Source: Phycisphaerales bacterium (lineage in GTDB: Bacteria; Planctomycetota; Phycisphaerae; UBA1845; UTPLA1). From it: a stretch of 64,000 nt of DNA. The notes beneath the pieces were generated by a model that saw only the letters and a program-made list of their open reading frames with translations, ran no database searches and was not told the origin of the DNA. Positions 60,635-64,000 of this stretch are shown piece by piece. Position 1 is the first letter of the stretch. The number at the start of each line of letters is the position of its first letter. The position numbers and the translations under genes are program-made. The stretch spans positions 124,001 to 188,000 of the forward strand of contig JAKSDK010001893.1 of the NCBI GenBank assembly GCA_022360095.1. The letters run 5' to 3'.

Positions 60635-61978
60635 TCAATTGCACGGCTGGGCCATGCCCGCCGTGACCGCTTCATCCCAGGGTCGCATCCCGGTCACGTC
60701 TTCGGTGCGAAGCTGCGAAACAATGCACGTCCGTTTGCCGTTCGGCGTCATCGGAATACTCGAAACCTCGACGGCGCGGACCTGCGTTTTTGCGCCAAAG
60801 CGCTCTCGGATCGCCTGCATGCCTTTCTCGAGCGCCGCCGAGCTAAAATCATCCTCAGGAACATACTCGTAAGTCAAATCCTCGGGAGCACGCTGGATCA
60901 CGCGCCATTCCTTGACGGGACTGCCGCCGGCATGGTCGAAAATATGAAACAAGAAATGCGGCGAGACCAGATCGCCTTGTGGTGTCGGCAGGAAATCGTT
61001 GATCCGTCCCTGAACGGGTTCCATCAACGGAAATTGTATTCCGCAGTCGCACGTCCGCACGGACAATGCCGCCACATCGAGAAGACGATAGCGAATAAGC
61101 GGCATCGTGTAGCCGTAGAGGCCCGTGCAAACGACCTGGCCGGTTTGTCCATGGGGGACAGGCTTGCCGGCGTCATCGACAATCTCGACAGCCATTCGAT
61201 CGGCATCGACGTGGTAGTTTCCGCGGCGGCATTGCCAGGAAACCGCCCCGAGTTCGACGGCACCATAAAGGTCGCGCGGTTCAGACAGAAACGCGTCTCG
61301 CATCGTTTGGCGCATCTCCGGCATCAGCGTGGCTCCGGTGGGTGCCAGGAACTTTAGTGGATGGTGCGTGCCGCGCCGTAACAGTTCGCGTGCGAGGAGA
61401 TAGAGTCCGCCGGTCTGGCCGGCAAGCCCGACCGCCCGAAACGATTTGAGCGTTTCGATCTGTTGGTCGAGGCTGTCCTTTGGAAATAAATGTTGCGTCT
61501 TGCAGATCTTGCGGACGAACAAGCCTCGCTTCGAATGCAACCATGTGCTCGCAAACGTCACGAAGCGATGCCACGGCCGAGCGCCGACGTAAAACAGCGA
61601 GCGCAGATAAGAGCGGCGCGAGACGCGAAGTTCTCTGATCGTTCGGCGGATCGTAATCGCCCTCCCCGATGTCCCGCTCGTGCTTAGAGTGTCCAACTCC
61701 TCTTCAGGGACGCACGGGTCAAGCACGCTCTGCCCGGCTTCCACAATCATGTCCTTATCGACCATGGGAATGGCCGGAAGGTCCGTTCGGCCCGTCAGAT
61801 CGTCGGGATGAAAACCGGTATGTTTCCAGTAATCACGATAAAAAGGAATCCGTTCGTAAGCATGACGAACAAGCATCCGCAGCTGCGCATCGACCGTCCG
61901 TCCGAGCGCCTCCGGCGATCGCCGAGGACTCTTCAGGAAGATCTGCGGAAGCGTCGGAAAGGTGAGTTCGTCATGCAT
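60635..61978 (-). CDS. Phenylacetate-CoA ligase-like AMP-forming enzyme
   Basis: 447 residues of the PaaK/CapK branch of adenylate-forming enzymes. LRMLVRHAYERIPFYRDYW at the N-terminus, TLSTSGTSGRAITIRRT (P-loop), LAPTGATLMPEMRQTM, DLYGAVELGAVSWQC, GQVVCTGLYGYTMPLIRYRLLDVA and a Cys pair (RTCDCG), ending with PNGKRTCIV (Lys). It presumably activates a fatty or aryl acid. Gene spacing is 24 nt to the hydroxylase, 9 nt from the desaturase. Confidence 0.9.
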   Translation of the reverse strand: MHDELTFPTLPQIFLKSPRRSPEALGRTVDAQLRMLVRHAYERIPFYRDYWKHTGFHPDDLTGRTDLPAIPMVDKDMIVEAGQSVLDPCVPEEELDTLSTSGTSGRAITIRRTIRELRVSRRSYLRSLFYVGARPWHRFVTFASTWLHSKRGLFVRKICKTQHLFPKDSLDQQIETLKSFRAVGLAGQTGGLYLLARELLRRGTHHPLKFLAPTGATLMPEMRQTMRDAFLSEPRDLYGAVELGAVSWQCRRGNYHVDADRMAVEIVDDAGKPVPHGQTGQVVCTGLYGYTMPLIRYRLLDVAALSVRTCDCGIQFPLMEPVQGRINDFLPTPQGDLVSPHFLFHIFDHAGGSPVKEWRVIQRAPEDLTYEYVPEDDFSSAALEKGMQAIRERFGAKTQVRAVEVSSIPMTPNGKRTCIVSQLRTEDVTGMRPWDEAVTAGMAQPCN

Positions 61979-61987
61979 GGATGAAAT

Positions 61988-62935
61988 CTAAGAATGATTG
62001 GCTCCCGTACCGATCCCGGCGTTGACGCCGATACCCGGCCGGCGGAGATGAGAGCACATATCAAGCATCGCTCGCCAATAATTCGGAAATACGGGCGCGG
62101 ACGTCTCGCTCGACTTCAACTCGTACGCTTTTTCAAGATGATCATGAGGCATTTGAGGATATTGATGATGCAAGCCATGGGCGGAAATATGGAAGCTGGT
62201 GTATTCCATGGCGCGTCCGACAGGGGACTTGCTGAGCACCGTTCTCGCACCCAACATCGGATCGCCCGCAGGCAGCCCCAGGTGCTCCGTCAGTTTGCGT
62301 ATGGTCTGGATGACGCCCGTTAACCAGGCCGGAATGAGATAGACTTTCGCGAAGAGCCACCAGGCGTCGGTGTAGGCGACCAGTGTGAGAATCGAACCCC
62401 AAAAGACAACAATCAGCAGGTATTCCAAGAGAATACGTCGACGCAATTTTGGATCGGTCAACGGTGAGTGTCGCACGAAAAAAATACGACCATAAACATA
62501 AGGCCCGGCCCAGAGACCAAGGAAGATGTCGAAGAACAGGAAAATGCGTCGAAAACGAAGTGATTGACCGGGATCACAGTACGGCCAAAGTTCCCAATCA
62601 TCCGGTGTGCTCATCTTCGCGTGATGTCGAATGTGAACCTGTCGATAAACCGAAAACGGCACCATCAGAAGAGTGCCGACGATCATGCCGTTGAAGATAT
62701 TGTGCCACCGGGCACGATAGAGGGTGTGGTGCGCATCCTCGTGGAAGATGGTTGTCCACGTGTGCTGGAAATAGGCCAGCCAGAGAATCACGAACCCCGT
62801 CCAGAACGGGTTTGCCGTCGGCCAGGCCCAGGCCAGAGATGCCCAGGCCGCTGTTACGCCCGCGAGGTTCAGCAGCATCGCGGGGACGTTGCTGCCCGTC
62901 GGCTCATGCAACGTCCTTACCTCAGTTGACCCCAT
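61988..62935 (-). CDS. Membrane fatty acid desaturase
   Basis: 315 residues. A membrane diiron desaturase with three His clusters: HEDAHHTLY (about residue 65), HIRHHAKM (about 100) and HGLHHQYPQMP (about 270). Four or more hydrophobic segments lie between. I chose MGSTEVRTLHEP at 62935, with AAGGAG 11 nt upstream. The frame runs another 39 codons upstream without homology. First gene of the lipid operon (desaturase, ligase, hydroxylase). The acyl substrate and bond position are unknown. Confidence 0.91.
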   Translation of the reverse strand: MGSTEVRTLHEPTGSNVPAMLLNLAGVTAAWASLAWAWPTANPFWTGFVILWLAYFQHTWTTIFHEDAHHTLYRARWHNIFNGMIVGTLLMVPFSVYRQVHIRHHAKMSTPDDWELWPYCDPGQSLRFRRIFLFFDIFLGLWAGPYVYGRIFFVRHSPLTDPKLRRRILLEYLLIVVFWGSILTLVAYTDAWWLFAKVYLIPAWLTGVIQTIRKLTEHLGLPAGDPMLGARTVLSKSPVGRAMEYTSFHISAHGLHHQYPQMPHDHLEKAYELKSSETSAPVFPNYWRAMLDMCSHLRRPGIGVNAGIGTGANHS

Positions 62936-63142
62936 CGTCGATTGGTCTCCTTCATTCACAGGTGTCGGCCCACGGATACCCCTGGAACCGAACGAGCAAC
63001 CCCGCCATTCTCGAAAAAACGGCCTGATTTTCAAGTCAACTTCAACGATCAAGTTGTAGACACCCTGATCCCGACCAGGTTGGGCGATTCATCACAGCCT
63101 CAGCCCGTTTATTGGGCACCAGTCCTATTCACCCGTGAGATT

Positions 63143-63151
63143 TGATATAAT
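63143..63151 (+). promoter_or_regulatory. Extended -10 promoter element for clpS
   Basis: TGATATAAT matches TGnTATAAT and lies 23 nt before the clpS start. No clear -35. Confidence 0.45.
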
Positions 63152-63174
63152 GGAACGCAACAGGCAGGTACGCC

Positions 63175-63513
63175 ATGTCATCGAGCACGGACACAATCAC
63201 CCCGCCACAAACCGCAGTCGTCAAGCCGGGGCAAAAGCCGAAACAGCAGCCGCAATACCATGTCATCCTTCTGGACGACGACGATCATTCTTATGAGTAC
63301 GTCATCGAAATGCTCGGCAAGCTCTTCAGGCATCCCCTGCCCCTGGCCTATCAGATGGCCGTGGAAGTGGATACGTCAGGACGAGTTATCGTGGATACGA
63401 CCACTCTGGAGCGCGCGGAGCTTAAGCGAGATCAGATTCACGCTTACGGATCGGATCAACGAATTCCCCGCTGCAAAGGGAGTATGTCCGCGATTCTTGA
63501 ACCGACAACCTGA
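63175..63513 (+). CDS. clpS: ClpS-type adaptor of the Clp protease
   Basis: 112 residues. ClpS delivers N-degron substrates to ClpAP/ClpCP. After a 25-residue Pro/Gln-rich tail, the core reads YHVILLDDDDHSYEYVIEMLGKLF (with the DDD substrate-pocket acids), VEVDTSGRVIVDTTTLERAELKRDQIHAYG and GSMSAILEP. Typical ClpS has N-D in the first part and HxxG later; here it is LDDDDHSYEYV. Complete. The extended -10 lies just upstream. Confidence 0.93.
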   Translation: MSSSTDTITPPQTAVVKPGQKPKQQPQYHVILLDDDDHSYEYVIEMLGKLFRHPLPLAYQMAVEVDTSGRVIVDTTTLERAELKRDQIHAYGSDQRIPRCKGSMSAILEPTT

Positions 63514-63534
63514 ACCCCAGCGCGATCGTTGGAA

Positions 63535-63999
63535 TCATCCGGCATGGTGACGGATCAGCGCGCTGATTCGGGCGAGATGGTAATCATCATGCTCGGCCTG
63601 AAAGAAAATCATGTCGACGATTCGCATGGGCTTTTCCAAACGGGGATGCAACGCCGTCTGGCCGAAGCGTTCCGGGTCGAGACGCTCGAGGCGTGCCACC
63701 ATCTCACCACGAGTTTGACGAAAAGCCCCTAGAATGTCCTCCAACGGCTTCTCGTTGTGATTCGCCTCATGAGTCGCGCGATTGGTCATGTCCGCGGCCC
63801 GTAACGTATCCAGTCCCCGGTCATAATCGTCGAGACGTCCTGTCACCAGCGTTTCGGTATCGAGTATGTGGCCGATGTTTTCCTGAATGGACCATCCCTT
63901 GCCGTCACGCTTTGTCAGAATCTCTTTCGGCAACGATTGCACGAGCGCTTCGATCCGGACCGGAGTGCCACGCAGACGCTCGATGATCTCATGATACAA
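63535..63999 (-). CDS. DinB-family protein (possibly 5'-truncated by the window)
   Basis: 154 residues. The four-helix DinB/DUF664 fold: IIERLRGTPVRIEALVQSLP, GKGWSIQENIGHILDTETLVTGRL (first His of the metal site), RATHEANHNEKPLEDILGAF and FFQAEHDDYHLARISALIRHH (EHDxxH, the remaining His pair). DinB-like proteins are bacillithiol-transferase-like or of unknown function. The frame starts with a TTG at 63999, the window edge, so the true start may lie outside. Convergent with clpS. Confidence 0.85.
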   Translation of the reverse strand: MYHEIIERLRGTPVRIEALVQSLPKEILTKRDGKGWSIQENIGHILDTETLVTGRLDDYDRGLDTLRAADMTNRATHEANHNEKPLEDILGAFRQTRGEMVARLERLDPERFGQTALHPRLEKPMRIVDMIFFQAEHDDYHLARISALIRHHAG

Positions 64000-64000
64000 G

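Noticed and set aside
1..64000. Genetic code with TGA as Trp
   Set aside because: Several genes end at TGA at the expected family length, and tryptophans are coded TGG.

Overview
The window looks like a chromosomal piece of a Planctomycetota bacterium, probably Phycisphaerae-like. This is inferred from gene content, because no 16S rRNA gene is present. The pointers are exported proteins with Ca-binding DxNGNGxPDxCE repeats, a giant thrombospondin-type-3 protein with a C-terminal hydrophobic/Arg tail, DUF1573 and HEAT-repeat exported proteins, sigma/anti-sigma pairs, a TPR-CHAT protein, PilZ and eukaryote-like kinase/phosphatase genes. GC content is moderately high, with a visibly AT-richer stretch around 18.2-24.0 kb.

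Layout. 1-5 kb: 3'-truncated exported repeat protein, GNAT acetyltransferase, typA, and a Tat-exported RidA. 5.0-5.9 kb: RAYT (REP-associated transposase) with its own REP hairpins. 6-11 kb: preA, DUF4287/DUF5655 gene, CPBP protease, ECF sigma factor with a membrane-anchored partner. 11.3-17.3 kb: AGXT2-like aminotransferase, YjbQ, small membrane and zinc-ribbon proteins, isochorismatase, degenerate SDR, sulfotransferase-like protein, methyltransferase. 18.3-23.6 kb: sigma, zinc anti-sigma and TPR-CHAT protease next to tRNA-Ser. 24.2-31.1 kb: a housekeeping cluster read right to left, glmU-like, prs, rplY, pth, rpsF, ssb, rpsR, rplI, dnaB, with tRNA-Gln upstream. 31.4-33.2 kb: a decayed second RAYT with another REP family, then thyA-folA. 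33.4-44.2 kb: sialidase-like protein coupled to an acyl-CoA ligase, PilZ, metzincin lipoprotein, Zn-less homocysteine-methyltransferase homologue, exported HEAT/receiver protein, kinase and PP2C, PLD-like protein. 44.9-46.3 kb: DUF1573 gene with an in-frame TGA. 47.0-53.9 kb: the 2305-residue repeat protein. 54-58.2 kb: metallo-hydrolase, NTF2-like lipoprotein, HTH regulator, thrC, DUF559 endonuclease flanked by palindromes. 58.3-64 kb: PLP enzyme, three-gene lipid operon, clpS, dinB-like gene.

The most exciting observation is the DUF1573 gene (44874-46253). It is one continuous reading frame interrupted by a single TGA, placed exactly at the first Cys of the conserved S-C-G-C motif. Twenty nucleotides downstream is a perfect 7-bp hairpin with a GTA loop, as expected for a bacterial SECIS. 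It is best read as a selenoprotein. Second is the sigma/anti-sigma/TPR-CHAT locus beside tRNA-Ser, a possible regulated protease (conflict or stress) system. There are also three different palindrome-plus-nuclease/transposase arrangements, and several enzyme homologues that have lost a key catalytic or metal-binding residue (SDR, homocysteine methyltransferase-like, PLD, exported receiver domain).
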